DNA from: CBDANO01 sp965197665
Lineage (GTDB): Bacteria; Chloroflexota; Dehalococcoidia; Lucifugimonadales; UBA3495
NCBI GenBank assembly: GCA_965197665.1
Contig: CBDANO010000005.1
Location: forward strand, 868,001-932,000
Direction: 5' to 3'
DNA length: 64,000 nt
In this document: positions 29,719 to 38,506 of the stretch, piece after piece
How positions within the stretch are numbered: the stretch's first letter is position 1
Layout of the letters: each line of letters begins with the position of its first letter
Notes under the pieces: model-generated
Told to the model about the DNA's origin: nothing
Databases searched by the model: none
The model's input: only the letters and a program-made list of their open reading frames with translations
Translations under genes and position numbers: made by a program

Positions 29719-30612
29719 TCAGTCGGGACCTCGACCCGTCCGGTACCAATAGTCCCAGGGTTGGAGCCGGCGCCGAGACGGCCACAGCGGCTCCCGGGTT
29801 AGCAGCTTATAGCCGGCCGCCAGCACGACTCCGGCAGCGAACCCCCCCACGTGAGCAAAGAAAGCAACACTCACTTGGTCCGGGATGGCCAGGGAGACGA
29901 CGCCCTGTACGAGTTGCCAAACAAACCACAGACCCAATAAGGCGACGGCGGGGAGCCGTACCGGAGTTATGAAGTAGAAGATGATCAGAGCGCTAATCCG
30001 GTTGTATGGATGAAGGAGTATGTAAGCGCCCATGACTCCGGAGATGGCGCCGCTGGCCCCTATAAGCGGCGCTTGGGCGTGGGGGTCGATGGCCCACTGG
30101 CTCAGCGCAGCGCCGACGCCGGCCAAGAGGTAGAAGACCAGATATTTGACGCGCCCCAGCCAATCTTCTACGTTGCCGCCGAAGACCCACAGGAACATCA
30201 TGTTGACGGCGAAGTGGAGGAACCCCCCGTGGATGAACATCGAAGAAAAAATCGTTGCCCAAGTTGGCACCGGAGAATCGATATTCTGAAGCGCGCCTCC
30301 ACCCTGCAGCGGAATTATGGGAAGGTCCGGAACGACAGTATCGCGAAGCCGATCCGTTACCTCGGTGCAAGGGAGGCCGTCCCCAAAGTGCAATAACCGA
30401 TAGACGCAGGCTTGGCCTCGGGTTAGCTCATCGGCGATAAATCCCCACTTGCCGAAGAAGGCGCCGATGTCCAGGTCTCCGCCCCCTCCCAAAACCCCCA
30501 GCCCGCCTAGCTGCAGCTCGTAGAGGAACACCAAGGAGCACAGGCCGATGAGAAAGAGGTTGACGACGGGGAAAGTACGGCGGAGGGTGTCGGCGTCCGC
30601 AATGGGGATCAA
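29719..30612 (-). CDS. Rhomboid family intramembrane serine protease
   Basis: 297-residue membrane protein with about six or seven helices. The catalytic serine lies in GASGAISGVMG and the catalytic His in FAHVGGFAAGV, the Ser-His dyad of rhomboids. The upstream segment SSMFIHGGFLHFAVNMMFLW provides the HxxxN oxyanion motif. A long extramembrane loop (residues about 45-110) separates the first helix from the core, as in many bacterial homologues. The start is TTG 30612 and is not strongly supported. Substrates cannot be inferred from neighbours. Confidence 0.92.
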   Translation of the reverse strand: MIPIADADTLRRTFPVVNLFLIGLCSLVFLYELQLGGLGVLGGGGDLDIGAFFGKWGFIADELTRGQACVYRLLHFGDGLPCTEVTDRLRDTVVPDLPIIPLQGGGALQNIDSPVPTWATIFSSMFIHGGFLHFAVNMMFLWVFGGNVEDWLGRVKYLVFYLLAGVGAALSQWAIDPHAQAPLIGASGAISGVMGAYILLHPYNRISALIIFYFITPVRLPAVALLGLWFVWQLVQGVVSLAIPDQVSVAFFAHVGGFAAGVVLAAGYKLLTREPLWPSRRRLQPWDYWYRTGRGPD

Positions 30613-30680
30613 AGAAGGTCCAGCCTTCTGAGACTTGGCCTTGGATCAGGCCTTGCTGGGACCGCTGGTCTAGGAAAAGC

Positions 30681-31382
30681 TCAAGGCGCAAAGTCTCCCG
30701 CGGCGTGGGCAATGACCTCCGCCGCGGTCTTGGGTTGCATTTTGTCCATATTGAGCATCATGTGATAGAGGCTGGGGTTGTTGGGGTGCGTGTTGAAGAA
30801 CTTACGGAAGTAGGAGGCCCTCGCCCGCTCCAACTCCTCCACGTAGGCTTCAGCGTCGTCGTGATTCAGGTGCTCGCGCTCCATCAAGGTTCGCGTGCGA
30901 ACTTCCAAGCCGGCCATCAGACCGACGTGCATGACACCCGGTTCGTCGGCCAGGATTATGTTAGCTCCTCTGCCTATGATCACAACGTTCCCTTCGCGAT
31001 ATAAACCTCTCAATATGTCGGTAGTCGCCTTTATGAAAGCTTTATCATCCACTTGGGTCGCTGTCGCCGTCGATTCGCCGGCCAGTTCCATGTAGGTTTC
31101 CGGCGGCAATGTATCTATCCCGCGTCCGAAGTAGGGTTCCCCGCTGACTCCGGACATGGCCGAGCGTTCCAGCATGGTCTGCAAGAACCGGCCCAAGCGG
31201 TCACGAAACCGGATCACCCGCTGCTCTTTGTCGATCAGCCCGACGACGGGTTTGCCAACCAACCTCGCCGCCTGGGTAAAGACTAACCGGTCTACGAAGT
31301 TTAACTCCAGTTGCTGGGAAACCAATTGCCCTATGGTGACCGGGCCGCTGCCGATGGGACCGTTGATAGTTATTACCGGCAT
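30681..31382 (-). CDS. Cytidylate kinase-like family protein
   Basis: P-loop kinase-fold protein of the cytidylate-kinase-like family. The N-terminus MPVITINGPIGSGPVTIGQ occupies the Walker A position but lacks the usual Lys (GxxGxGKS becomes GPIGSGPVT). VVIIGRGANIILAD follows, then a helical lid rich in Arg. It is not the housekeeping Cmk; homologues are uncharacterised. The start is ATG 31382, behind AGGAGG with 5-nt spacing; an earlier in-frame start at 31397 is less likely. The missing Walker A lysine makes kinase activity uncertain. Confidence 0.82.
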   Translation of the reverse strand: MPVITINGPIGSGPVTIGQLVSQQLELNFVDRLVFTQAARLVGKPVVGLIDKEQRVIRFRDRLGRFLQTMLERSAMSGVSGEPYFGRGIDTLPPETYMELAGESTATATQVDDKAFIKATTDILRGLYREGNVVIIGRGANIILADEPGVMHVGLMAGLEVRTRTLMEREHLNHDDAEAYVEELERARASYFRKFFNTHPNNPSLYHMMLNMDKMQPKTAAEVIAHAAGDFAP

Positions 31383-31441
31383 GGCGCCCTCCTGCAAATG
31401 AAAAATTGGTTAAGGACACCCAAGGACGGCGGCCCATCGCC

Positions 31442-32023
31442 CTAGGTAGCCCCGCTACCCATCAAGCGCAGCCGGCGCCTCTTGTATTCGTCGCTAAGAA
31501 GGCCCATGGCGAAGGAGTCGTACCAAGTGTCGTCTTTTCGATGAGTCTTTCGAAGATGCCCCTCAAGGACGAAGCCTACGTGATGAAGCATTTGAAGGGC
31601 GTGTTCATTGTATTCGGGAACGTCGGCCCAAACCCGGTGCAGTTCGTAGGTGTCGTAGGCCTGGTCCAGCAGTAATATTAGGGCCATAGTGCCGTAGTGC
31701 CGGTGCCACAAGTCCTTGCGGCCAATTATTATGTAGAGTTGCGCTTCTTGCAAGGCCCACTGAATGGCCAACTGGGCCTCGCCGATGTGTTCTCCGTCCT
31801 TAGTGTATATGGATAGAATCTTGCGGTCCTCGCTTTCGAAGACCCGGCTCCAGTCGGCTTCAGAGCCTTGCAAGATACGGTGGGGCGAGTAGCCGGTATG
31901 CAGCGGCGTTCCGTCTTCGCCGCGCCCATACCATAGTGAGGTCACGTCGCTATCGTCGAGCCAATCCGCCATTCGTTGGACATCTTCTTGGGTTGTCGGC
32001 AGCAACGCTACTTTTGGGAACAT
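31442..32023 (-). CDS. GNAT family N-acetyltransferase (RimJ/RimL type)
   Basis: 193 residues with the GNAT fold. The central strands include HIGEAQLAIQ and AQLYIIIGRKDLWHRHYGTMAL, where the RxxxxxG/A acetyl-CoA loop is approximated by LWHRHYGT. HRVWADVPEYNEHALQMLHHVGFVLEGHLR is split here by position (about 131-160) and is the typical RimJ/RimL C-terminal segment. The start is ATG 32023 with GGAAGG upstream. The acceptor substrate is unknown. Confidence 0.88.
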   Translation of the reverse strand: MFPKVALLPTTQEDVQRMADWLDDSDVTSLWYGRGEDGTPLHTGYSPHRILQGSEADWSRVFESEDRKILSIYTKDGEHIGEAQLAIQWALQEAQLYIIIGRKDLWHRHYGTMALILLLDQAYDTYELHRVWADVPEYNEHALQMLHHVGFVLEGHLRKTHRKDDTWYDSFAMGLLSDEYKRRRLRLMGSGAT

Positions 32024-32519
32024 GTCCTTCCCCCGCGCCCGGAAGAAACCGTCCGGCCCGGACGCCAGAATCTAGACCTTCTATCGCGCATCCCGGTACT
32101 GGGGATTTTATCAGCGCGCCATAGTCAAATCAAACGGCCGGCCCAAAATTTATACCTATCGTCAACTCGAAACCCCCAGCGCCAAACCATAGAGTCATTC
32201 AGCTCGCCCGATTTGACGTTTACCGGCGCAAACGGCAGCTAGCCGATGTGAAAGTTCCTCATGGCCTGACCAGCCACAACCTTTGGATTGCCCCACTCCC
32301 TTTATGGGTGTCTCAAAAGTCCCCTCTCCCTAGGGAGAAGGTTAGGATGATAGGGGTGAGGCAATAGTAATTTTTCAGGCTTCGTAGGGTGATGGGGGAA
32401 ACACGGGCCGGTGGGCATCGCCCGCGTTGGGCAATCCACCAAGCTGAAGCGGGCGTTCCCGCCTCGTCAGGGGCGGGCGGGCGCTGCGGTAACTAAACTT
32501 GCCGGCGCCTCGGAGTTGC
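32024..32519. other. Intergenic region with repeat remnants
   Basis: About 500 bp with no supported gene. It contains one arm of repeat family 2 (32306-32362) and, near 32370-32384, a short TTTTTCAGGCT block like that in repeat family 1, possibly a remnant. The rest shows no structure I can name. Confidence 0.6.
32306..32362 (+). repeat. Dispersed repeat family 2, single arm
   Basis: The sequence running GGGTGTCTCAAAAGTCCC, then CTCTCCCTAGGGAGAAGG, then a GGATGA..GGGGTGAGG tail matches the inverted right arm of the element at 44511-44651. The inner CTCCCTAGGGAG is palindromic. Confidence 0.65.
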
Positions 32520-33542
32520 TTAGGGCGTGCTGACCGCCTGTTGCTGCACCGCCGCGATAGCTTGCACCTGGTTCATCAAGACGCGGAAGTTTTCAAAGGT
32601 CAACGACTGGGCCCCGTCACACTTGGCCAAGTCCGGGTTGGGGTGCACCTCCACAAGCAGTCCGTGGGCCCCGGCAGCGATAGCGGCGAGGGCTACCGGT
32701 GTGACCAAGTACCACTTGCCGGTGCTGTGGCTGGGGTCGGCAACAATCGGCAGATGGCTCAAGCGTTTGATCACCGGAATGGCGGCCACGTCCATGGTAA
32801 ACCGGGTAAACTGCTCGAAGCCCCTTATGCCCCGTTCGCACAATATGACGCGGCTATTGCCGGCCGCCATGACGTATTCCGCCGCCAGCAGCCACTCCTC
32901 ATAGGGCGCCGCCAAGCCCCGTTTGACCATTACGGGTTTGTTGGCGGCCCCGACCTCATCCAATAAATTGTAGTTCTGCATGTTCCGGGCGCCGACTTGG
33001 AGGATGTCGGCGTACTCACTGACCGTCTGCACGTCCGCCGGCGACATCACTTCGGTGATGATGGGCAGGCCCGTCTCTCCTTTGGCTAAGTTGAGCAGCT
33101 TCAACCCGTCCAAACCCATGCCCCGGAAGCTGTACGGCGAGGTGCGCGGCTTGAAGGCCCCGCCGCGCAAAACGGTGGCGCCGGCCGCTTTTACCGCTTT
33201 GGCGGTGGATACCATTTGCTCTTCGTCTTCCACGGAGCAAGGGCCGGCCATAATCACCGGGTCGGGACCGCCGATTACGGCGTCCCCCACTTTCACCGTG
33301 GAACCTTCCGGATGGAACTCTCGGCTAGCCAGCTTGTAGGGCTTGGAAATGAGCACTACCTCGGCGACGCCGGCCATCAATTCCATCTCGTCTTTTAGCT
33401 CGGGGGGCAGGGACCCCAAAACACCAACTATGGTGCGTTCCACCCCTCGGGAGACTTGAGCCGTCAGGCCCCGGGCCTCAATTCGTTGCCGCACTTGATT
33501 CAGGTTGCCTTCAGAACTGTCCCTGGTCATTACCACGATCAT
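32520..33542 (-). CDS. aroF: 3-deoxy-7-phosphoheptulonate (DAHP) synthase, type I-beta
   Basis: First enzyme of the shikimate pathway, joining phosphoenolpyruvate and erythrose-4-phosphate. From ATG 33542 it has 340 residues: an N-terminal ferredoxin-like regulatory domain (MIVVMTRDSSEGNLNQVRQR) and a TIM barrel with VIMAGPCSVE, LRGGAFKPRTSPYSFRG, MVKRGL, ILCERGIRGF and DPSHSTGKW, the family signatures of the DAHPS/KDO8PS barrel. It is last in the minus-strand run trpA-aroH-aroF, so flux entry, chorismate mutase and tryptophan synthase are grouped. The frame continues upstream to 33686 without family support. Confidence 0.94.
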   Translation of the reverse strand: MIVVMTRDSSEGNLNQVRQRIEARGLTAQVSRGVERTIVGVLGSLPPELKDEMELMAGVAEVVLISKPYKLASREFHPEGSTVKVGDAVIGGPDPVIMAGPCSVEDEEQMVSTAKAVKAAGATVLRGGAFKPRTSPYSFRGMGLDGLKLLNLAKGETGLPIITEVMSPADVQTVSEYADILQVGARNMQNYNLLDEVGAANKPVMVKRGLAAPYEEWLLAAEYVMAAGNSRVILCERGIRGFEQFTRFTMDVAAIPVIKRLSHLPIVADPSHSTGKWYLVTPVALAAIAAGAHGLLVEVHPNPDLAKCDGAQSLTFENFRVLMNQVQAIAAVQQQAVSTP

Positions 33543-33693
33543 GGTTATGTTCACCCGTAGCGGATATATGAGCACCGGCGGCCGGCCTTGCCCGCCGACT
33601 TCCGGAGGGGCGCCGAGGCTGCGAGAAACTGTTGTTGGGTTGCCGCCAATGGGACGTCGGCCTTTCGCGGCCCGGGGTCGAGGCAATACTCTA

Positions 33694-34065
33694 TCAGCTT
33701 GCTTCTACACCCTGAAGCCTGAGGACATCGGTCCCATTCAGGTACAGATTTGCCAACTCCCCCGGCTCTTTATCGGTGTTGACCAGTATAAGAACGCGGA
33801 CGCATCGGGGCAAACCGCCCGGGACGTCCACCTCGGTGGACCCCATCAACGCCGTATTGTTCCAACCCAGTTGCCGGGCCGCCGCCGCTGGGTAGCAAGC
33901 GTTCAAGTCGGGAGTCATAGTAAAGTGCACCGCAGCCACGTCAGGTTCTTCAATTGAGTTGGCGTCTATCAATTGGGCCAGCAGGTCTTTGGTTGCGGCA
34001 TATATGGCCGCCGCGGTATTCTCTTGGGCGGTGGTCGCTCCCCGGATGCCGCGACACACGGACAT
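33694..34065 (-). CDS. aroH: Chorismate mutase, AroH type
   Basis: Converts chorismate to prephenate. Motifs of the trimeric Bacillus-type AroH are present: CRGIRGATTAQENT at the N-terminus, with the substrate-binding Arg, AVHFTMTPDLNACYPA, and GSTEVDVPGGLPRCVRVL, which contains further active-site residues. Length 123 residues is normal. Its ATG overlaps the trpA stop (TGATG at 34067-34063), so it is translated by coupling to trpA; a TTG one codon earlier is an alternative. aroF follows about 150 bp downstream on the same strand. Confidence 0.94.
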   Translation of the reverse strand: MSVCRGIRGATTAQENTAAAIYAATKDLLAQLIDANSIEEPDVAAVHFTMTPDLNACYPAAAARQLGWNNTALMGSTEVDVPGGLPRCVRVLILVNTDKEPGELANLYLNGTDVLRLQGVEAS

Positions 34066-34886
34066 CAACCGGCGCCCCTGCTTGCCGCGGCCCGTTGGCC
34101 AACGAGTTCGCTCACGAACCGGCTGGCGCGTTGGACTAACTGGTCTCTGGGTGATTCTAACATCACTCGGACTAAGGCGCTACCGACCACCGCCGCCTCA
34201 GCCCGGCGGCCCACTTCCTCCACGTGTTCCCTGCGAGAGATCCCGAATCCGACGGCGACGGGCAAAGACGTGTGGGCCCGCACTCGCTTGACCAACCGGA
34301 AGCCCCGGTCCGAGACGCTGTCGCGGGCGCCGGTCACCCCGGTGACGCTGATGCAATAGACGAAGCCGGCGGCGCGGGCGCAAGCGGCGCGGATACTTTC
34401 GTCGGTACTGGTCGGGGCCAGCAAGGGAATGATAGGAATATCTCTGGGGCCGCAACAAGCCGCCAGAGGCCCGATTTCAAACTGGGGAAGGTCTACTACG
34501 ATTATGCCGTCTACACCCTTCGAATCGGCGTCTTGGGCGAACCTTTCCAGGCCGTACTGGTATATCGGGTTGTAATACCCCATTAGCAGCAACGGCGCGT
34601 CGGGCGTCCGGTCGCGCAGTTCCTGGACCAGGTCGAAGCAGTCTTTCAGGGTGGTCCCCTCTTGCAGGGCCCGGAAACTGGACTCTTGAATGATTGGCCC
34701 TTCCGCCAGAGGGTCGCTAAAGGGGACTCCCAACTCGACCAAGTCGGCCCCCGCAGACACTAACGCCGGCACCAGCTCCAACGTAGCCGACCTGTCGGGA
34801 AACCCGGCAGTCAAGAACACTATCAGGCCCGGCCTTCCTTCCCGGCGCAGGCCGTCGAAGGTTTGCTTTATTCGTTTTCCGCCCAT
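34065..34886 (-). CDS. trpA: Tryptophan synthase alpha chain (catalytic Asp replaced by Glu)
   Basis: TIM-barrel alpha subunit that cleaves indole-3-glycerol phosphate and passes indole to TrpB. The motif LVELGVPFSDPLAEGPIIQ holds the catalytic Glu51 (Salmonella Glu49), but the second catalytic residue, Salmonella Asp60 in DPLADGP, is Glu62 here (codon GAA). Further conserved parts are LLMGYYNPIYQYG, GVDGIIVVDLP, CISVTGVTGAR and VAVGFGIS. At 273 residues it is full length, so the gene looks functional apart from this substitution. No trpB is in the window. aroH starts inside its stop codon. Confidence 0.95.
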   Translation of the reverse strand: MGGKRIKQTFDGLRREGRPGLIVFLTAGFPDRSATLELVPALVSAGADLVELGVPFSDPLAEGPIIQESSFRALQEGTTLKDCFDLVQELRDRTPDAPLLLMGYYNPIYQYGLERFAQDADSKGVDGIIVVDLPQFEIGPLAACCGPRDIPIIPLLAPTSTDESIRAACARAAGFVYCISVTGVTGARDSVSDRGFRLVKRVRAHTSLPVAVGFGISRREHVEEVGRRAEAAVVGSALVRVMLESPRDQLVQRASRFVSELVGQRAAASRGAG

Positions 34887-34950
34887 GCCCCATGCGTCGA
34901 ATTACGGCTCGGCTCAACCAGGCCAATGTAACTTACATGCCGGTAGTTGT

Positions 34951-35763
34951 CTAGACCCCGTATATCTCCAAGGCCACCGCCAAGGCGTTCTGCCCGGCGT
35001 GAGCAAGGATGCCGGGCCACAACGAGCCGGTTTGCCGGTAGAGCCAGGCGAAGAGAAGGCCGGTGACGAAGACGGGGACCAAGGCCCCCACCGATAAGTG
35101 GAAGGCGCTAAACACTGCCGCGCTAACCACCATGGCCCACCCCACGCCCAGCCCGGGAATCAGCCCGGCAAAGACGAACCCCCGAAAGAATATCTCCTCG
35201 GTGATGGGAGTCGCCACCGCTAGGGCCTGAAAAGTTAACGCGGCGGCGGCCCCGGGAAAGGCGATATCCGAAGGAATCTCCGGCGGAGAAAGAAAGTCTA
35301 CCTCCAACAGGCCCACCACCGCCGCATAGACCACGGTGAACAGCAGGCTAGCCCCCAGAGTACCGGCAGTTAAGAGCGCCGCCTTGAATTCAGGAATTCT
35401 CCAGGAGACGAAGCCTAACGTCGAGATGGGTACTTGGAAGCGGTAGATTCCTAGCCGCCACACCACCCCAAGAATGACGAGGCCCATAAGGTGAACGCTA
35501 ATCCAGGTTGCCAGGGCCTTATCGTATCTATCCACCGCGCCGCCGGCGCCCAGAGAAATCAAAGCCACGGGGGCCACGGCTATAGCGACCAGCAGAATGC
35601 CCAAGCCGACCTGCCCGCCGCGCCAAGGGACCGGTACCATCTTGGCCCACAGCTCCGGTCCGGTTGCACCGGCGTGGGCCTCCCTTGATTCGAGGCGGTC
35701 CCAACAATCGGCACAGTAGGCGGCGCCCTCGGTTCGGACGGCGCCGCAGTTGACACAGTACAA
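34951..35763 (-). CDS. CPBP family intramembrane metalloprotease with N-terminal zinc ribbon
   Basis: Membrane protease of the CAAX-processing/bacteriocin-processing (ABI) family. Motif 1 is TEEIFFRGF (Glu-Glu and Arg), motif 2 is FSAFHL (His) and motif 3 is HAGQNAL (His/Asn). The N-terminus carries a small zinc ribbon, YCVNCGAVRTEG followed by YCADCWDRL. About eight membrane helices. I place the start at TTG 35763, right before the ribbon and 7 nt after GGGAG; the frame is open to 35916 but that part is Arg-rich and unlike protein. It lies upstream of trpA on the same strand with a 64-bp gap. Confidence 0.85.
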   Translation of the reverse strand: MYCVNCGAVRTEGAAYCADCWDRLESREAHAGATGPELWAKMVPVPWRGGQVGLGILLVAIAVAPVALISLGAGGAVDRYDKALATWISVHLMGLVILGVVWRLGIYRFQVPISTLGFVSWRIPEFKAALLTAGTLGASLLFTVVYAAVVGLLEVDFLSPPEIPSDIAFPGAAAALTFQALAVATPITEEIFFRGFVFAGLIPGLGVGWAMVVSAAVFSAFHLSVGALVPVFVTGLLFAWLYRQTGSLWPGILAHAGQNALAVALEIYGV

Positions 35764-36277
35764 CGCCGGTCTCCCAGTCTCAATCCGGCATAACGCCCGG
35801 AGGAATCGTGAAACGCGGGGGAATCGCGGGGACGAACCCAGAGTCTCCTTGTGCGGCGCCGGGCCTTTCCCCCGGAGTTGCAAGGGGTCCAGGACTCGGG
35901 CCCGCCGGTGCCTCAAGGGCCGCTAACGCCCAAGCCCATGAACATGATAATGGGCTTTCCGCCGGTTTACCAACTAGACCAGAAGGAGCGGCGGCCTTTT
36001 CCCCGGTTCAGAATTGCCCATAATCCGCCGCCGCGGGCTTCACAACGGAAGGAAAACCGGAGATTTTCGTGGCGGGTCTACCCTGACCGGGTAGGCCCGG
36101 GCTTGGCCGCCGTTAATTGGACCGCTCATTGAAGATTAGGGCGGGCAGTCCCCCTCGAACTGCCGTTGCGCCCGCGCCGTTATCGGCCCATAATAGCCCC
36201 CGGCCGGGCCGTCTCAGCCGCCGTTCAAAGCCGGAAATATTGGTTCATTGCCCTCCCGGGCGCTTTCAGGAGGAGGT
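35764..36277. other. Divergent intergenic region between CPBP protease and amidase genes
   Basis: About 510 bp without a supported gene. It holds a candidate promoter (36166-36194) and a 10-bp stem with a 5-nt loop at 36074-36098 (GGGTCTACCC pairing with GGGTAGGCCC, one wobble) whose role is unclear. Confidence 0.5.
36166..36194 (+). promoter_or_regulatory. Candidate promoter for the AtzG-like/amidase pair
   Basis: TTGCGC (36166-36171), 17-nt spacer, CATAAT (36189-36194). The leader would be about 75 nt. Confidence 0.4.
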
Positions 36278-36472
36278 ATGGCAGAAGGAGAGCCACTGTC
36301 CCGTGAAGCTTTCTTGATATTGGCCGAGGCGTTGGGCATCGACGCAAGCGGCGCCCACGGCGAGGAGCTGCTGGCGTTCGTGCGCAACACTCACGCCACC
36401 CTGGAGGCCCTGAAGGACATGGAGGTGTTGGAGGCGGAACCGGATATGGCCTTTCTGCCCCGGTCGGGCTAG
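36278..36472 (+). CDS. Small AtzG/GatC-like protein preceding an amidase
   Basis: 64-residue acidic helical protein: LSREAFLILAEALGID, then EELLAFVRNTHATLEALKDMEVLE and an ending EPDMAFLPRSG. The pattern (helix, lA..lG.., a second helix with a V..N motif, then a short p..vF.P tail) resembles AtzG, the small partner that stabilises the amidase AtzE, and more distantly GatC. The start is ATG 36278, behind GGAGGAGG. It precedes the amidase gene by 125 bp on the same strand, the expected order for such a pair. The family assignment is an inference from pattern and context. Confidence 0.6.
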   Translation: MAEGEPLSREAFLILAEALGIDASGAHGEELLAFVRNTHATLEALKDMEVLEAEPDMAFLPRSG

Positions 36473-36597
36473 GCCGCGCCCGCACCGTCGCTAGGCGTCC
36501 CTACATGGACACGCGCCACGCCTTCACTCGAAGGGATACCGGGACGTAAACCCGTACCAGCGCCTTGGGTTTACGGCATGCGTCGAAAGGAGGACCT

Positions 36598-38010
36598 ATG
36601 GACTCATTGGAAATTTGCTACATGAGCGCCGGGGAACTGTCCAAGCTCATCGAAAGCAAAGAAGTGTCCCCCGTTGAGGTTATCGACGCGCACTTGGCCC
36701 GCATCGAGATCACCGAGCCGGTGCTGAACTCCTTCATAACACTGTTGCCCGACCAAGCCCGCGCCTCGGCCCGGAGAGCGGAGGCTGAGATACGGAAGGG
36801 CAACTATCTTGGCCCGCTCCACGGCATACCCGTGGCTTTGAAAGACCTTTTCCACACCGCCGGCGTGCGCACCACTTCCGGGTCGAGGATCTTCGATACC
36901 TTCATCCCCGATGAAGACTGTACCGTGGCCAAGCGGTTCCGGCAAGCCGGGGCGATTCTGCTGGGCAAGCTAAACATGCACCAGTTCGCTTACGGCCCGA
37001 CGGGAGAGAACCCCGACTACGGCGACAGCCGCAACCCTTGGGACCCGGAGTTGGTTAGCGGCGGGTCCAGCGGCGGCTCCGGGTCGGCGGCGGCGGCAGG
37101 CCAGTGCACCATCACCACGGGCAGCGACACCGGGGGGTCGATACGGATCCCGTCCGCGCTTTGCGGCGTCGTGGGGCTGAAACCCACCTACGGTTTGGTC
37201 AGCCGCCGGGGCCTAACTCCCCTCTCTTGGAGCATGGACCACCCGGGTCCTATGGTCCGCACCGTGGAAGACGCCGCGTTGACGATGAATGTCATCGCCG
37301 GCCACGACCCCAACGACGTAGCGTCGGCCAAAGTGGACGTGCCCGACTATACGACGGCCCTCACCGGCGACGTCCGGGGTCTCCGCATCGGCGTACCCGC
37401 AGAGTATTTCGAAGCCCCCCTGGACCCTCAAATCGACCGGGCGGTCCGGGACGCTTTGGGGTTGCTCGAATCCATGGGCGCCGTTGTCACCGAGGTCTCG
37501 TTCCCCATGTTCCTCAAGGCCCAAGCGATTTCCACAGCCATCCTGATGGCGGAAGCCTCCGCCTATCACCGGGACTTGCTAGCAAAAGACGCGGACAAGC
37601 TGTATCCACCGGTGCGCCTGCGCCTGGAAGCCGGCCTGTTCGTGTCCGCCGCCGACTACCTGCGGGCCCAGCAGGGGAGAGCGTTGCTCGACGAGCAAGT
37701 ACGGCGATTGCTGGAAGAGGTGGACCTCTTGGCCGGCCCCACCGAACCGGTCACAGCGCCGAAACCGCTGGAAGCCAGGGTACAGGTTGGAGAAGAATCC
37801 GTGGGGACCGTGCCCGCCTTGACCCAATACACCCGGTCCTTCAACATTACGGGAAGTCCCGCCATATCCATTCCTTGCGGGTTCTCCGACGCCGGTATGC
37901 CCATTGCGCTGCAACTGGCGGGACGGCCCTTCGACGAGTTGACGGTGCTGCGGGCCGCCCACGCCTACGAGCAGGCTACTGAATGGCATCGCCGCCGTCC
38001 GCCCGTCTGA
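36598..38010 (+). CDS. Amidase signature (AS) family amidohydrolase
   Basis: 470-residue AS-family enzyme. The Ser-cisSer-Lys triad is visible: Lys in VALKDLFHTAG, the glycine/serine-rich signature VSGGSSGGSGSAAAAG with the cis-Ser, and the nucleophile in GSDTGGSIRIPSALCG. GatA-like, AtzE-like and aryl-amide hydrolases share these features. The upstream AtzG-like gene favours an AtzE/biuret-hydrolase-type or carboxamide hydrolase over GatA, and no gatB is nearby. The start is ATG 36598 with AAGGAGG upstream. A structured hairpin follows 15 nt after the stop. Confidence 0.92.
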   Translation: MDSLEICYMSAGELSKLIESKEVSPVEVIDAHLARIEITEPVLNSFITLLPDQARASARRAEAEIRKGNYLGPLHGIPVALKDLFHTAGVRTTSGSRIFDTFIPDEDCTVAKRFRQAGAILLGKLNMHQFAYGPTGENPDYGDSRNPWDPELVSGGSSGGSGSAAAAGQCTITTGSDTGGSIRIPSALCGVVGLKPTYGLVSRRGLTPLSWSMDHPGPMVRTVEDAALTMNVIAGHDPNDVASAKVDVPDYTTALTGDVRGLRIGVPAEYFEAPLDPQIDRAVRDALGLLESMGAVVTEVSFPMFLKAQAISTAILMAEASAYHRDLLAKDADKLYPPVRLRLEAGLFVSAADYLRAQQGRALLDEQVRRLLEEVDLLAGPTEPVTAPKPLEARVQVGEESVGTVPALTQYTRSFNITGSPAISIPCGFSDAGMPIALQLAGRPFDELTVLRAAHAYEQATEWHRRRPPV

Positions 38011-38024
38011 GAAGGTCCGTCACG

Positions 38025-38064
38025 CCGCAAAGATTTTAGGGGGGCGCCCCTTGAGATTTTGCGG
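38025..38064 (+). terminator. Terminator-like hairpin after the amidase gene
   Basis: Outer stem CCGCAAA (38025-38031) pairs with TTTGCGG (38058-38064), with an inner GGGGCGCCCC palindrome. It starts 15 nt after the stop codon. There is no U-run, so termination strength is doubtful. Confidence 0.35.
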
Positions 38065-38189
38065 ACTATCCTTAGAAGCGCCTTCTTGCTACGCCCAGTC
38101 CCGGGTCTGCCGGACCTGACCAAAGGAATCCAGGCGAATTCCGGCTGCTGAACGGCCCTCCAAGTCTCACGGACACTACTTTACCCGAT

Positions 38190-38328
38190 GTGCAAGTTTT
38201 TCAGGTCGGGGAAAGGACCGATAATCCGACAACGCTGCCATTGGATATGACCCGTCTTCGACGAGGGAAAGATGGAAGGTGATGGGGCAACGCGGAGTTT
38301 GCCTGGACTAGCAATAAGAAACTTGCAC
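38190..38328 (+). repeat. Dispersed repeat family 1, copy C (perfect 10-bp inverted ends, no palindrome)
   Basis: 139-bp element bounded by GTGCAAGTTT and AAACTTGCAC, a perfect inverted pair. Internal blocks TTTTTCAGG, CCGACAACG and CCGTCTTCGA match copies A and B, but the 40-bp palindrome is absent. It lies in a gene-free stretch, 38011-38506, between the amidase and HAD genes; the remainder of that stretch shows nothing else I can name. Confidence 0.7.
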
Positions 38329-38506
38329 GCCGGGTTGATCAAAAGCAGTCTATTGCCACGTTCTGCCCTGGAAGGCCGCGCGAAAATCCGGGGCGCCCGG
38401 ATTTTAGATACGCCTCGATGCAGTAGGTAACGCCGGTGATAGAATATCACTTATCTGCGCGGCCACCGCGTCTACCCGGAACTTGGTTATTGGCAACTGG
38501 GTTTAT

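Noticed and set aside
32400..32520. GC-rich stretch before aroF as a structured leader or attenuator
   Set aside because: It lies downstream of aroF on its strand (3' side), so it cannot be a leader for that gene.
36074..36098. GGGTCTACCC hairpin as a terminator
   Set aside because: It lies between divergent starts and lacks a U-run; no transcript end is expected there.
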